From contig JAUXAU010000016.1 of NCBI GenBank assembly GCA_030619765.1, forward strand, positions 1 to 44,466: 44,466 bases of DNA, read 5' to 3'. Shown here one piece after another: positions 35,243-43,535 of the stretch. This DNA comes from Thermoplasmatota archaeon (GTDB lineage Archaea; Thermoplasmatota; E2; DHVEG-1). The translations under genes were made by a program, and so were the position numbers. The notes under the pieces were generated by a model. That model was not told where the DNA came from, ran no database searches, and saw only the letters and a list, made by a program, of their open reading frames with translations. How positions within the stretch are numbered: the stretch's first letter is position 1; every line of letters begins with the position of its first letter.

Positions 35243-36763
35243 TTGGAAGATCATATAGTTAGAAAAGTCTTGGTTTTTGGGATATCATTATTATTTGTAG
35301 GGGTAAGTGTTGTTGTACCAAATCTCAATGGGAATATTACAAGATCTAGTAGTATTCAAACTCTAAAAGTATCAACGGAATCATTGGGTGAAATGATTGC
35401 TTATCAGAATTATTCTCATACAGTTTTCGTAGGAGTGGCGACATCCCAAAATTGTCCTCCATGTCACACTTGGAATCAAGATATACATGATGCATATGTT
35501 TCAGGATTATATGATTTTGAGTACGTGGAAATGATTGAGTTTGCCCATAATGGATCTGTCCTTAATTATAAAGCACATGATTGGGCAAGCGGTTATAATG
35601 TAAATCAGTGGCCAACTTCTATTTTTGATAGGGATTATGAAAGAATAGCTGGTAATAATACTGGAGCGCTTCCAGGTGCCCTTGATGCTTGCGGGAATAG
35701 AACAGTGGAAGATATAATCGCTAATATGACGTTGTTATGGCTGGGAAACGCAACAATTGAGGTTAATATTACCATTCAAAATAATGAAGAAGCGCAATAT
35801 AATGGCCACATTCTGGCATTTATTACAGAGATTGTCTCTCGATATGATACAGATGGTGGTGATCCATATCATTTTGGATTTTTGGATTTCGCTTTCGATA
35901 AGAATATTTCTATAGATGCAGGAGGCGAATACACAGATAGCACGGTTTGGAACGGCAATGATCATGGAGATGCCCATGGCGATAATTTTGGAGATATCAC
36001 TGAGGGTAATATTCAAGTGACAATGATTGTGTTTAAGAATGATGAGTATCTGGACGAAACGGTATCGGCACGTATGGCCGCTAATAATCCACCTTATGTT
36101 CCCGGTGAGCCATTTCCACCCAATGGGGCTACTGATGTAGATCTAGGTATTGATTTGAGTTGGATTGGTGGAGACCCTGATGGGGATCCGGTTACATATG
36201 ATGTGTATTTTAATTCTAGTAGTCCTCCTTCACAGGTAGCATGGAATAAAACTGGGGCAATGTATGATCCAGGTATTCTAGATTATGAGACAACATACTA
36301 CTGGCGAATTGTTGCCTGGGATGATTTTGGTGCTTCAACAGGAGGGGCCACCTGGAGTTTCACCACAACAAATCATACAGAATTAAAAGTATCAATAATA
36401 AAGCCAATGAACAAATCTTTCTACTTACGAAATATTCGCCTATTTCCCTTGCCCCGTAATATTATAGTATATGGTCCTATTGATATTACTGTGAACACTA
36501 CCTCATCTATAGGGATAGAAAGTGTAGATTTGTATATAAATGAAAAACTTGTAGAAACATTTACTGAAGAATCATTCAGCTATAGGTGGGCGCCCATACT
36601 ATGTTCCAGATACACTATAAGAGTCATTGCCTTTGACGAAAATGGTGGTCAAGCAGAGGATCAAATCATCGTATTCAAATGGAGAGTACATCCTCTTTTA
36701 ATACTTGCTGGCTCTCTGATATTACTCAAATTCAGACCCCGGATACTACGACACCTACTGTAG
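35243..36763 (+). CDS. Secreted thioredoxin-like (CPPC) protein with Fn3-like and Ig-like domains
   Basis: 506 residues from TTG at 35243. A signal or anchor helix (VLVFGISLLFVGVSVVV) is followed by a thioredoxin-like domain of the Omp28/extracytoplasmic type: VFVGVATSQNCPPCHTWNQD with the redox pair C71-P-P-C74, then VEMIEFAHNG and NQWPTSIFDRDY, where the Pro fits the cis-Pro loop. A beta domain follows, then one Fn3-like module (LSWIGGDPDGDPVTYDVYF, TTYYWRIVAWDDFG) of the same kind as in the 1689 and 36778 proteins, and a C-terminal Ig-like domain. The end is a hydrophobic stretch with a basic tail (LLILAGSLILLKFRPRILRH). It probably handles disulfides or thiols outside the cell; this is inferred from the motif. 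Confidence 0.77.
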   Translation: MEDHIVRKVLVFGISLLFVGVSVVVPNLNGNITRSSSIQTLKVSTESLGEMIAYQNYSHTVFVGVATSQNCPPCHTWNQDIHDAYVSGLYDFEYVEMIEFAHNGSVLNYKAHDWASGYNVNQWPTSIFDRDYERIAGNNTGALPGALDACGNRTVEDIIANMTLLWLGNATIEVNITIQNNEEAQYNGHILAFITEIVSRYDTDGGDPYHFGFLDFAFDKNISIDAGGEYTDSTVWNGNDHGDAHGDNFGDITEGNIQVTMIVFKNDEYLDETVSARMAANNPPYVPGEPFPPNGATDVDLGIDLSWIGGDPDGDPVTYDVYFNSSSPPSQVAWNKTGAMYDPGILDYETTYYWRIVAWDDFGASTGGATWSFTTTNHTELKVSIIKPMNKSFYLRNIRLFPLPRNIIVYGPIDITVNTTSSIGIESVDLYINEKLVETFTEESFSYRWAPILCSRYTIRVIAFDENGGQAEDQIIVFKWRVHPLLILAGSLILLKFRPRILRHLL

Positions 36764-36777
36764 CATTAAAAAAAAAT

Positions 36778-38856
36778 TTAGAGGAATCTCCATACCATGA
36801 TTGTATCATAGGCATGGTTTCCAGCGTTATCATATGCGATTACTTTTATATCACATAGCTTTAAACCAAACGTTATACCTCCCCATAGCCAAATATATGG
36901 AGCGGAAGTAACAGTTTTCTTTAGGACATCCTTAATGTAAAATTCAACCCTGCCCATTCCGGATAAATCATCAGATGCATTAACTGCAATGTCTATTGAT
37001 CCTATTATCACTGTTACAAAAAAGGGGAAAAGCGGTTGATTCCCAAAGTATAACATATTTGGAAGTGGTTTGGTAATTACTATATCGGGAGGATTGTTTT
37101 CAATAATTATTTGAACTGGCTCAGACCAGTAACTTTCGGCATCATTAGAATCTTTAGCCTTTACTTTAATCTCATATTCCCCCGATTCATCCCATGTGTG
37201 ATGTGCTTCTGCAGTTTGACCAGAAACAAATGGTCCTAGCCAACCACTTAATTCACCGTCTCCCCAATCCCACATGTAATAGATTTGATCTCCCTCAGGG
37301 TCCATTGCTACTGTGGAAAAGTCAAGCTGAATTTCAGGCATTCCAAAAGTTGGTGCTGACAGTATAATTGGTTTAGAAGGCGGTTGATTTGTCCCTGTGC
37401 TGAACCACCATACAGGACCTTCGGTGAATGCACTTTGGTTATCCCATGCTATAATCTTCCAGTAATAGGTTTTATCAAGGTCTAATGTTCCAGGATCATA
37501 AGAAGTAGCAGTTTGATTATTAGCAACCTTTGGCGGTGTACTATTTGTACCCAAGTAGACATCGTAGGTTACTGGATTGCCATCGGGGTCTCCACCTGTC
37601 CAGCTCAGATCCACGTTAATATTAACGCTGGTTGAACCGTGTGCTGGATAAGGATTACTTGGCATATGTGGCGGTCTGTTAGATGCTTCTTCACTGCCAA
37701 CAGTCAAAAATGTAGATGGATTATTTATTGTGTTATATGTTACATTAATCCAACTCTGATTACGTGCTACATTACTTATACGAATCTCATCAATTAATCC
37801 ATTGAAATAATCTGCTGCTGTATAACTTCTTCCAATAAATAAATCATTATCATGTGTACTTATTGAACTTTCGGTACTTGTTGTATATTTATTTTTGTTG
37901 ACATACATATCAATAGTTCCAGAATTATAACTCCATGCAATATATGAAAAACCAGAAGAAGCAAGAGCTATTCCTGATTGTTCGTTTTGTGCCGAACCAC
38001 CCCCAATATAAATATCGAAAATACGGTCTGTATCAAAATGTGTAAGCCAACCCTTGTTCTGTGTAGTATGCCAATAGCTAAACGGTCTTGCCCTTGTTAA
38101 CCATGAATCCTTATTCAGCCAAATTTCACCAGCCATTGTTGTAGAAACCTGTAAACTTGCTGAATCGAAAACAGTGATATAATCAGCATCGCCTTCGAAA
38201 TGAATAGCTTTTCCTACTTTACCGTTCGTCTGAACGGTATCATTATCTATATCAGTAAGTGTTCCATCATTGTCATAATTTGTAGAATCCTTATAATGAC
38301 CTGCATTTGTGCTTCTGGCCTCATTTAAATGCTGGACTAACACAAAATTACTATCCCATGTTCCTTGAATATTTTCCTGACTGTTGCAGGTAGTGTTGCC
38401 GTAATACATCCACAACTTCGTATCAGTAGACGAACTCAAGCTAGTGACATTCACCCAGATCCAACCAGTGCCAATGCTGTAACTTTCAATCTCGTGGTTT
38501 AACTTCGTGGAATTATCAGAATACAATACAAAACAAATATCGTCACCATCTACTTGAGCATGAGAAAATAAATCATCATCTTTGAATCTATAGACAAGTA
38601 TTGGGAAGTTTGTTAAGTCCTCATCAACCTGACTGTGATTGATTGTAATAAGTTTACGATAATAGAAGCTACTGTTCCACCAATTCTCTCCACCTGGTTC
38701 GACGAAACCCAACCTTTCCTCCAATTCATTATCTTTTGTACTAACAACATTTTCAATTGTCATAACGGAGCTGATAACAAATAGAATAGCTGTAAAAAAA
38801 ACAACCGTCTTTCTTAATGTATTTGGAGCTTTTTCTTTTTTATTGAAATTTTTCAT
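36778..38856 (-). CDS. Secreted DUF2341-LamG-Fn3-PKD modular surface protein
   Basis: 692 residues from the ATG at 38856, preceded by GGGGGAG nine bases upstream; the longer TTG-started frame would contain that site. Signal segment VVFFTAILFVISSV. DUF2341 follows at about 55-150 (NSSFYYRKLITINHSQV, LWMYYGNTTC), then a LamG/concanavalin-like domain at about 165-370 (GKAIHFEGDADYITV, NGLIDEIRISNVARNQSWI), one Fn3-like module (LSWTGGDPDGNPVTYDVYL), one PKD domain (YYMWDWGDGELSGWLGPF) and a C-terminal Ig-like domain ending in IMVWRFL. DUF2341-LamG pairs usually bind carbohydrates in cell-surface proteins; the ligand here is unknown. Many sequons are present. No C-terminal anchor. Confidence 0.85.
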   Translation of the reverse strand: MKNFNKKEKAPNTLRKTVVFFTAILFVISSVMTIENVVSTKDNELEERLGFVEPGGENWWNSSFYYRKLITINHSQVDEDLTNFPILVYRFKDDDLFSHAQVDGDDICFVLYSDNSTKLNHEIESYSIGTGWIWVNVTSLSSSTDTKLWMYYGNTTCNSQENIQGTWDSNFVLVQHLNEARSTNAGHYKDSTNYDNDGTLTDIDNDTVQTNGKVGKAIHFEGDADYITVFDSASLQVSTTMAGEIWLNKDSWLTRARPFSYWHTTQNKGWLTHFDTDRIFDIYIGGGSAQNEQSGIALASSGFSYIAWSYNSGTIDMYVNKNKYTTSTESSISTHDNDLFIGRSYTAADYFNGLIDEIRISNVARNQSWINVTYNTINNPSTFLTVGSEEASNRPPHMPSNPYPAHGSTSVNINVDLSWTGGDPDGNPVTYDVYLGTNSTPPKVANNQTATSYDPGTLDLDKTYYWKIIAWDNQSAFTEGPVWWFSTGTNQPPSKPIILSAPTFGMPEIQLDFSTVAMDPEGDQIYYMWDWGDGELSGWLGPFVSGQTAEAHHTWDESGEYEIKVKAKDSNDAESYWSEPVQIIIENNPPDIVITKPLPNMLYFGNQPLFPFFVTVIIGSIDIAVNASDDLSGMGRVEFYIKDVLKKTVTSAPYIWLWGGITFGLKLCDIKVIAYDNAGNHAYDTIMVWRFL

Positions 38857-38874
38857 TTTTTCCGACTCCCCCAA

Positions 38875-39206
38875 TGTAAATTATTAAATAGATATATTAT
38901 AGTTAAGTTTAAATAATTTTCCTCTAAAATTTTGCAACATATGTCACATGATTCTATAAATCTCCTTTTAATATTACTATACTTTTTATTTTTCTGCATT
39001 AAAAAACGAAAATGTAATAGAATATTATTCACAAGCTTCAACAAAAATTTGCTGAGAAATATTACTATGGAAAATAGGAGAGTCAATAAAAAAATCATAA
39101 AAAAGAATGGGCAATTTATAAGTTAGCAAAAATTCAAAATGTTATTCTCAGATAAATAAGATAAAGACTCATGGTAAAAACTATAAGATGTATTGGTTGA
39201 GGAAGT
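38875..39206. other. Intergenic region upstream of the DUF2341-LamG gene
   Basis: Contains the promoter area of the 36778 gene (AT-rich, near 38886-38915 on the minus strand) and otherwise poly-A/T-rich sequence. Short frames on both strands here have low-complexity Lys/Asn/Phe composition and no ribosome binding site, so no gene is called. Confidence 0.5.
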
Positions 39207-40214
39207 TTACACTAGAAATGGGTCTAATAGGGGATGCCAATCGAAATTAAGCCATGGTATTGGTCCAATAAGTCGTCCGAGAATTACTTTTGGAAATATT
39301 TCCCATCCTTCAATTATTATTCCAACCCAGTTATCCCAGTAGTTATGATCCCACCTATTTAGAAATGACATTGTAAAAGTAGCATGGATATTGTTTTCTA
39401 TAAAGTTGTTATGATGGAAGTAATTATTGTCGCTGAAACGATCAAGATATACCCCGCGATGTGAGTTATATTTTATATCATTGCCAGCTATGGTGTTTTG
39501 TTCACTATACAATTTAAACCATACGCCATCTTCATTATATTCTATGATATTCACGGAAATATCATTGTTAAATGATTCTTCATCTAGATGTATACCTACC
39601 TTATTCTCTTTGATAATATTTTCCTTTATGTTATTGCGTTCTGAATTAAAAAGATAAATGCCGAAATCACAGTCTATAATGGTGTTTTCTAATATTGTAG
39701 TGAATTTCGAATCCCATAAGTAAATACCTTCCGTGTTATCTATAATAATGTTATTACTGATTGTATTATCATAAGACCCTACGTATATGCCAGAATCTTT
39801 AGAGAAATACCCACTATCTCTGATAGTAAACCCATCGATATATACATTGCTTGAAGTTATACTAACAACTTTGCCTGTATTTGACCCGTCAACTATGCAA
39901 CTGTTTTTATCTTCTCCGATCAGGTTTATCTTTTTATTTACAACAACATTTTCATAATATGTTCCATTAAAAACAAAAACCGTGTCATCGTTATTTGCGT
40001 TATCTATCCCATCTTGAATGTTATCAAAGTGATCAATTCCCCATCCAGGCGTAGAAGCATTGTAATCATCATCAACATAGATTGTATTTTCAGAAATAGA
40101 GGTTGGGACCCTATATTGTAATGCACTTCCAGATGTAGTTCCAATAATCATACCTAAAATAAGAAATATTATTAACATTAATGTTTTTATTCTGGGTGAA
40201 TTATATTGCCTCAT
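39207..40214 (-). CDS. Secreted NosD-like right-handed parallel beta-helix protein
   Basis: 335 residues with a signal sequence (LMLIIFLILGMIIGTTSG). IYVDDDYNASTPGWGIDHF and FDNIQDGIDNANNDDTVFVF open the beta-helix, as in archaeal NosD/PbH1 surface proteins. About eight coils with the pattern xxNxIxxNxxGIxLxxS follow (NTISNNIIIDNTEGIYLWDS, NNIKENIIKENKVGIHLDEE). The end, DHNYWDNWVGI then PWLNFDWHPL, is the usual cap. The beta-helix family often binds polysaccharides or other repetitive surfaces; the target is unknown, and no catalytic residues of a lyase or hydrolase are evident. A TATA-like box lies at 40253-40261 with CGGGG before the start. Confidence 0.85.
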   Translation of the reverse strand: MRQYNSPRIKTLMLIIFLILGMIIGTTSGSALQYRVPTSISENTIYVDDDYNASTPGWGIDHFDNIQDGIDNANNDDTVFVFNGTYYENVVVNKKINLIGEDKNSCIVDGSNTGKVVSITSSNVYIDGFTIRDSGYFSKDSGIYVGSYDNTISNNIIIDNTEGIYLWDSKFTTILENTIIDCDFGIYLFNSERNNIKENIIKENKVGIHLDEESFNNDISVNIIEYNEDGVWFKLYSEQNTIAGNDIKYNSHRGVYLDRFSDNNYFHHNNFIENNIHATFTMSFLNRWDHNYWDNWVGIIIEGWEIFPKVILGRLIGPIPWLNFDWHPLLDPFLV

Positions 40215-40252
40215 TTAATTATTGCCCCGTTATTAAAGTAAGTGCATCACCA

Positions 40253-40261
40253 CATATAAAT
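40253..40261 (-). promoter_or_regulatory. TATA box for the NosD-like gene
   Basis: Minus-strand ATTTATATG; the GGGG ribosome binding site follows about 33 nt downstream. Confidence 0.55.
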
Positions 40262-40424
40262 GTTACTGATGAGATACTATTATGAGACATATTTTTTATT
40301 TCATCAAAATTTTAGGCAAAATTTTTAGTTTGCCATTGAAAAGTTGAGAGAGAAAAATTGTTTTATAAACATTTGTTTCAAAAAAAGTAACTATGAAAAA
40401 TTTATGATGGACGAACAATATTAA

Positions 40425-42473
40425 TTAAAAATAGCCTTTCTTGTAGAAATAGATAATGATAGATATAACCGCTAATGCAACCAATATTACTGCGATCACT
40501 GTCCAAGGTATTTCATCTATTGTTTCTTCTTTAAATTGAGTAGTTGTTCCGGTTGTTTGATTGTAGATATAATCCCAGTTGCCATCTCCATCACTATCTA
40601 TCAGATAGCTTCCATCCTTCTGTCCCAATACTGTTTTATCTCCAGTCATATTGGAATAGAATAAATCATAGATGCCATCACTGTCACTATCAATAAAATG
40701 ACCTATGTTATCGCAGTACTGTACATCAATTAAAACTGTTAGTTCTACAGTATCTGATATTGCATTATTTTCATCTTCAGCATATACGCTTACAATAAAT
40801 ATTCCTGGAGATGTCCATGTATGATTTTGCATAGTTGAAGTACTATTTGGAAATAACCCGGTTATTGATGTACTGCCATCGCCCCAATCGAAGATGTAAC
40901 TTATATTGTCGTTGTCTGCATCTGTGGATATAGCAGTAAATTGGTACTCAACATTTTTTTTACCAGTTGTCTCCCCTGCTACAATTGGGTTTGAAGGAGG
41001 GCTGTTTGCAGTAACTATAACAACTGTAATTGAATCTTCATCTTTGGCATCATCATCATCTGTAACTGTTAATGTTACCTTGTATGTTCCACTATTTGAA
41101 TAAGCATGTGTCACTATTTCTCCAGTTTCGTTCGTGTCATCTCCAAAGTCCCAAGACCAGTCTTTGATATAGCCATCTTGATCAATGCTTTGAGAACCGT
41201 CAAATGTTAGTAATACACCTATAAGTCCTATTGTTTCACTCGCAGAGGCATTGGCAGTTGGTGCTACATTTGGTTCTGGTGGGCTTGGACCAGGTCCTGG
41301 GCTTGATGATGCTGTGGTAAACGACCAAACAGGTCCAGTAGAGTATAATCCATAATTGTCCCATGCAACAATCCTCCAATAATAGGTGGTTTCAGTACTT
41401 AATGAAGGTGCAAAAGATGTACTTGATTGCTTAGAAACAATTTTTGGAGGAGAAGTTTCAGAACCAAAGTAAATATCATAGGTAACAATATCTCCAGTAT
41501 CTGGATCCCCGCCTGTCCAGCTTAAAGCGGCATTAGTATCTACGCCGGCTGTTCCATTTACCGGAGATGGATTACTCGGTATATTTGGTGCTCTATTTTC
41601 CATTGCTATTAATAACTGTGGTGACCAACCGCTTTCTTCCTCATACACATCTTTTGCCTGTACACTGATATTATACATTCCAGGTGATTGCCACGCGTGC
41701 GATGTACTACATATCTCTCCATTAGCATATGGTCCTATCCATCCACTATTGGTTCCATCATTCCAGTTAAAAAAGTAAGAGATATCGTCACCATCTAAAT
41801 CAGTTGTAGACGTATTATAAGTATAGGAAGTTCCATGGTATCCGTCTGTTTCTCCAGATGGTTTACCAGGCGTCTCAGGCGGGTTGTTAAGATCTTCACA
41901 GATAATTGTGAAACTTTGTGGTATCATAGCAGAGCAAGTAAAGGTATAGCTGTTTTGTGTTAATATATCCTTTAGAGGGTTGCCTCCACCATCATACAAA
42001 AATACAGAAATATACTCACTATCATCTACTTCGAGAATATTCCAAGATATTGTTGTAGATGTGGATGTTACATAATCAGAGGGAACCCATCGAACCGATA
42101 GATTCCAAACTTTATACGTATCAGGATACTTGCGGTAATCACTCATTATTTCATTATATGGAACTGGTAAAGAGTCACTAAACCATGCACGAATATATGG
42201 CTCTGGTGGTACTGGTGGTTTCGGCTCGTCATAACTATCGACAGGTGGTCCATCATTGGCATCAGGTGCCTCACCAAAGGCTACATAATCAGTACTACCA
42301 TTGGTTTCGGAGAAATTTAATGTAACGCTCCATTCTATGTTACTCGCTTGTGCTCCCCTGCTAGTTATGTCAATTGATATAAATGCACCTACACTAAATA
42401 TCATAGATGCAGCTAAAATAGCTACCATTCTCAATATGAAAAAATTATGATATTTTTTACTCAACTTGCTCAT
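40425..42473 (-). CDS. Surface protein: N-terminal YDxPKPP-type domain, three PKD domains, Fn3-like module, C-terminal anchor
   Basis: 682 residues. A signal sequence (16-42) precedes an unnamed domain at about 45-195 with IEWSVTLNFSE, SYDEPKPPVPPEPYIRAWF, YRKYPDTYKVWNLSVRW and ICEDL; the same domain makes up the whole neighbouring protein at 42578. Then come a PKD domain (200-290, FFNWNDGTNSGWIGPYANG), an Fn3-like module (297-388), a PKD domain (403-487, WSWDFGDDTNETGEIVTHAY) and another PKD domain (490-580). Two calcium-loop-like segments (DSDSDGIYD, DSDGDGNWD) are followed by a C-terminal membrane helix (656-676, WTVIAVILVALAVISIIIYF) and a KK tail, so it is anchored with its domains outside. 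A structural or adhesive role is likely. Confidence 0.8.
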   Translation of the reverse strand: MSKLSKKYHNFFILRMVAILAASMIFSVGAFISIDITSRGAQASNIEWSVTLNFSETNGSTDYVAFGEAPDANDGPPVDSYDEPKPPVPPEPYIRAWFSDSLPVPYNEIMSDYRKYPDTYKVWNLSVRWVPSDYVTSTSTTISWNILEVDDSEYISVFLYDGGGNPLKDILTQNSYTFTCSAMIPQSFTIICEDLNNPPETPGKPSGETDGYHGTSYTYNTSTTDLDGDDISYFFNWNDGTNSGWIGPYANGEICSTSHAWQSPGMYNISVQAKDVYEEESGWSPQLLIAMENRAPNIPSNPSPVNGTAGVDTNAALSWTGGDPDTGDIVTYDIYFGSETSPPKIVSKQSSTSFAPSLSTETTYYWRIVAWDNYGLYSTGPVWSFTTASSSPGPGPSPPEPNVAPTANASASETIGLIGVLLTFDGSQSIDQDGYIKDWSWDFGDDTNETGEIVTHAYSNSGTYKVTLTVTDDDDAKDEDSITVVIVTANSPPSNPIVAGETTGKKNVEYQFTAISTDADNDNISYIFDWGDGSTSITGLFPNSTSTMQNHTWTSPGIFIVSVYAEDENNAISDTVELTVLIDVQYCDNIGHFIDSDSDGIYDLFYSNMTGDKTVLGQKDGSYLIDSDGDGNWDYIYNQTTGTTTQFKEETIDEIPWTVIAVILVALAVISIIIYFYKKGYF

Positions 42474-42577
42474 TTTTATCCCGAATTAGTATGTTATAAT
42501 ATATTTTTTCATTGTCTATATAAACTCTATAAGGTTTCTTTAAGCTGATGCAACAGTTTATTTATTTAAAAAAACCC

Positions 42578-43270
42578 CTACCTCCTTATTATCTTCCAGT
42601 ATAAAATTAAAAGACATATGATTATTAGCGCAATAATTAGAATTAAGTATAAGAAAGAAATTTCATTGGTATCTGTTTTTCCATTAGATGTTCCGCCCTG
42701 GCAAATAATCTGAAAATGCTGTGCTTCATTAGCTGGGCAAATAAAAGAATATTTTGTATCCATCAATATATCTGTAACAGGATTACTATTGCCTGCCCTA
42801 TACATCTCTATAGAATCATACTCGAGATTAGTAATGTTACTGGTATTCCAAGATATATTAATCGTGGTAGATGCGTTAAAGTCAGAGGGAAGCCATAGGA
42901 CTGTTAAATTCCATACTTTATGAATGTCAGGATATTTTCGATAATCTGCGATTAAAAGATTATATGGCTCAGTTAGGTTATCGTTAAGCCACGCGCGAAT
43001 AAACGGTGTCATTGGTGCCGGTGGTTTCGGCATGTCATAACTGTCAGGTGATAGTCCATCATTGGCATCAGGTGTTTCACCAAAAACTACATAATCATAC
43101 TTACCACCTGGTTCATCGAATTTCAACTTTAGCTCCCATTCAACATCATCAGCTGCCTTGGTACTTATTTCTGATACCATGGTCGCACCAATGATAATTA
43201 GCAATAGTATTCCAAAAACAACTGTCTTTTTTAATACACAAGGACTATCTTTTTTGTTGATGTTTTTCAT
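42578..43270 (-). CDS. Membrane-anchored single-domain sibling of the 40425 protein
   Basis: 230 residues from the ATG at 43270 (AGAAGGT upstream). After a signal sequence (LKKTVVFGILLLIIIGATMV) the whole ectodomain is the unnamed domain seen at the start of the 40425 protein: VEWELKLKFDEPGGKYDYVV, FGETPDANDG, SYDMPKPPAPMTPFIRAWL, YRKYPDIHKVWNLTVLWLPS and FQIICQ. A short linker leads to a C-terminal membrane helix (ISFLYLILIIALIIICLLIL) with a basic end. The 40425 gene follows on the same strand after a 104-bp gap with its own TATA box. The paired presence of the bare domain and a multidomain version suggests partners in one surface assembly, which is inference. Confidence 0.72.
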   Translation of the reverse strand: MKNINKKDSPCVLKKTVVFGILLLIIIGATMVSEISTKAADDVEWELKLKFDEPGGKYDYVVFGETPDANDGLSPDSYDMPKPPAPMTPFIRAWLNDNLTEPYNLLIADYRKYPDIHKVWNLTVLWLPSDFNASTTINISWNTSNITNLEYDSIEMYRAGNSNPVTDILMDTKYSFICPANEAQHFQIICQGGTSNGKTDTNEISFLYLILIIALIIICLLILYWKIIRR

Positions 43271-43535
43271 TTTTCCATACCTTCTACTTAAACATATTCG
43301 CAAAGAGTGTTTTTATTGTTTCGGTTTTTCAATGCCTATTTTTTTATGTATAATATACCTAGTTTTTGTATCTATATTTTTTGCTCTGGAGACAATGATG
43401 AAAAAGAATTTTAAAAGGTAGATGTTTTTAACATACATTTGTTTTGCATCTACCTTTAATTTTTCCCAAACCTGTTCTTTTCCCTGCATTATCTAGGTTA
43501 ATATTTGATTTCTCGGTTCTATTTAGTTTTTAGAT

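Noticed and set aside
38932-39126. Short plus-strand frame of 64 codons in the spacer before the NosD-like gene
   Set aside because: Low-complexity Lys/Asn/Phe/Ile composition in poly-A/T DNA, no ribosome binding site.
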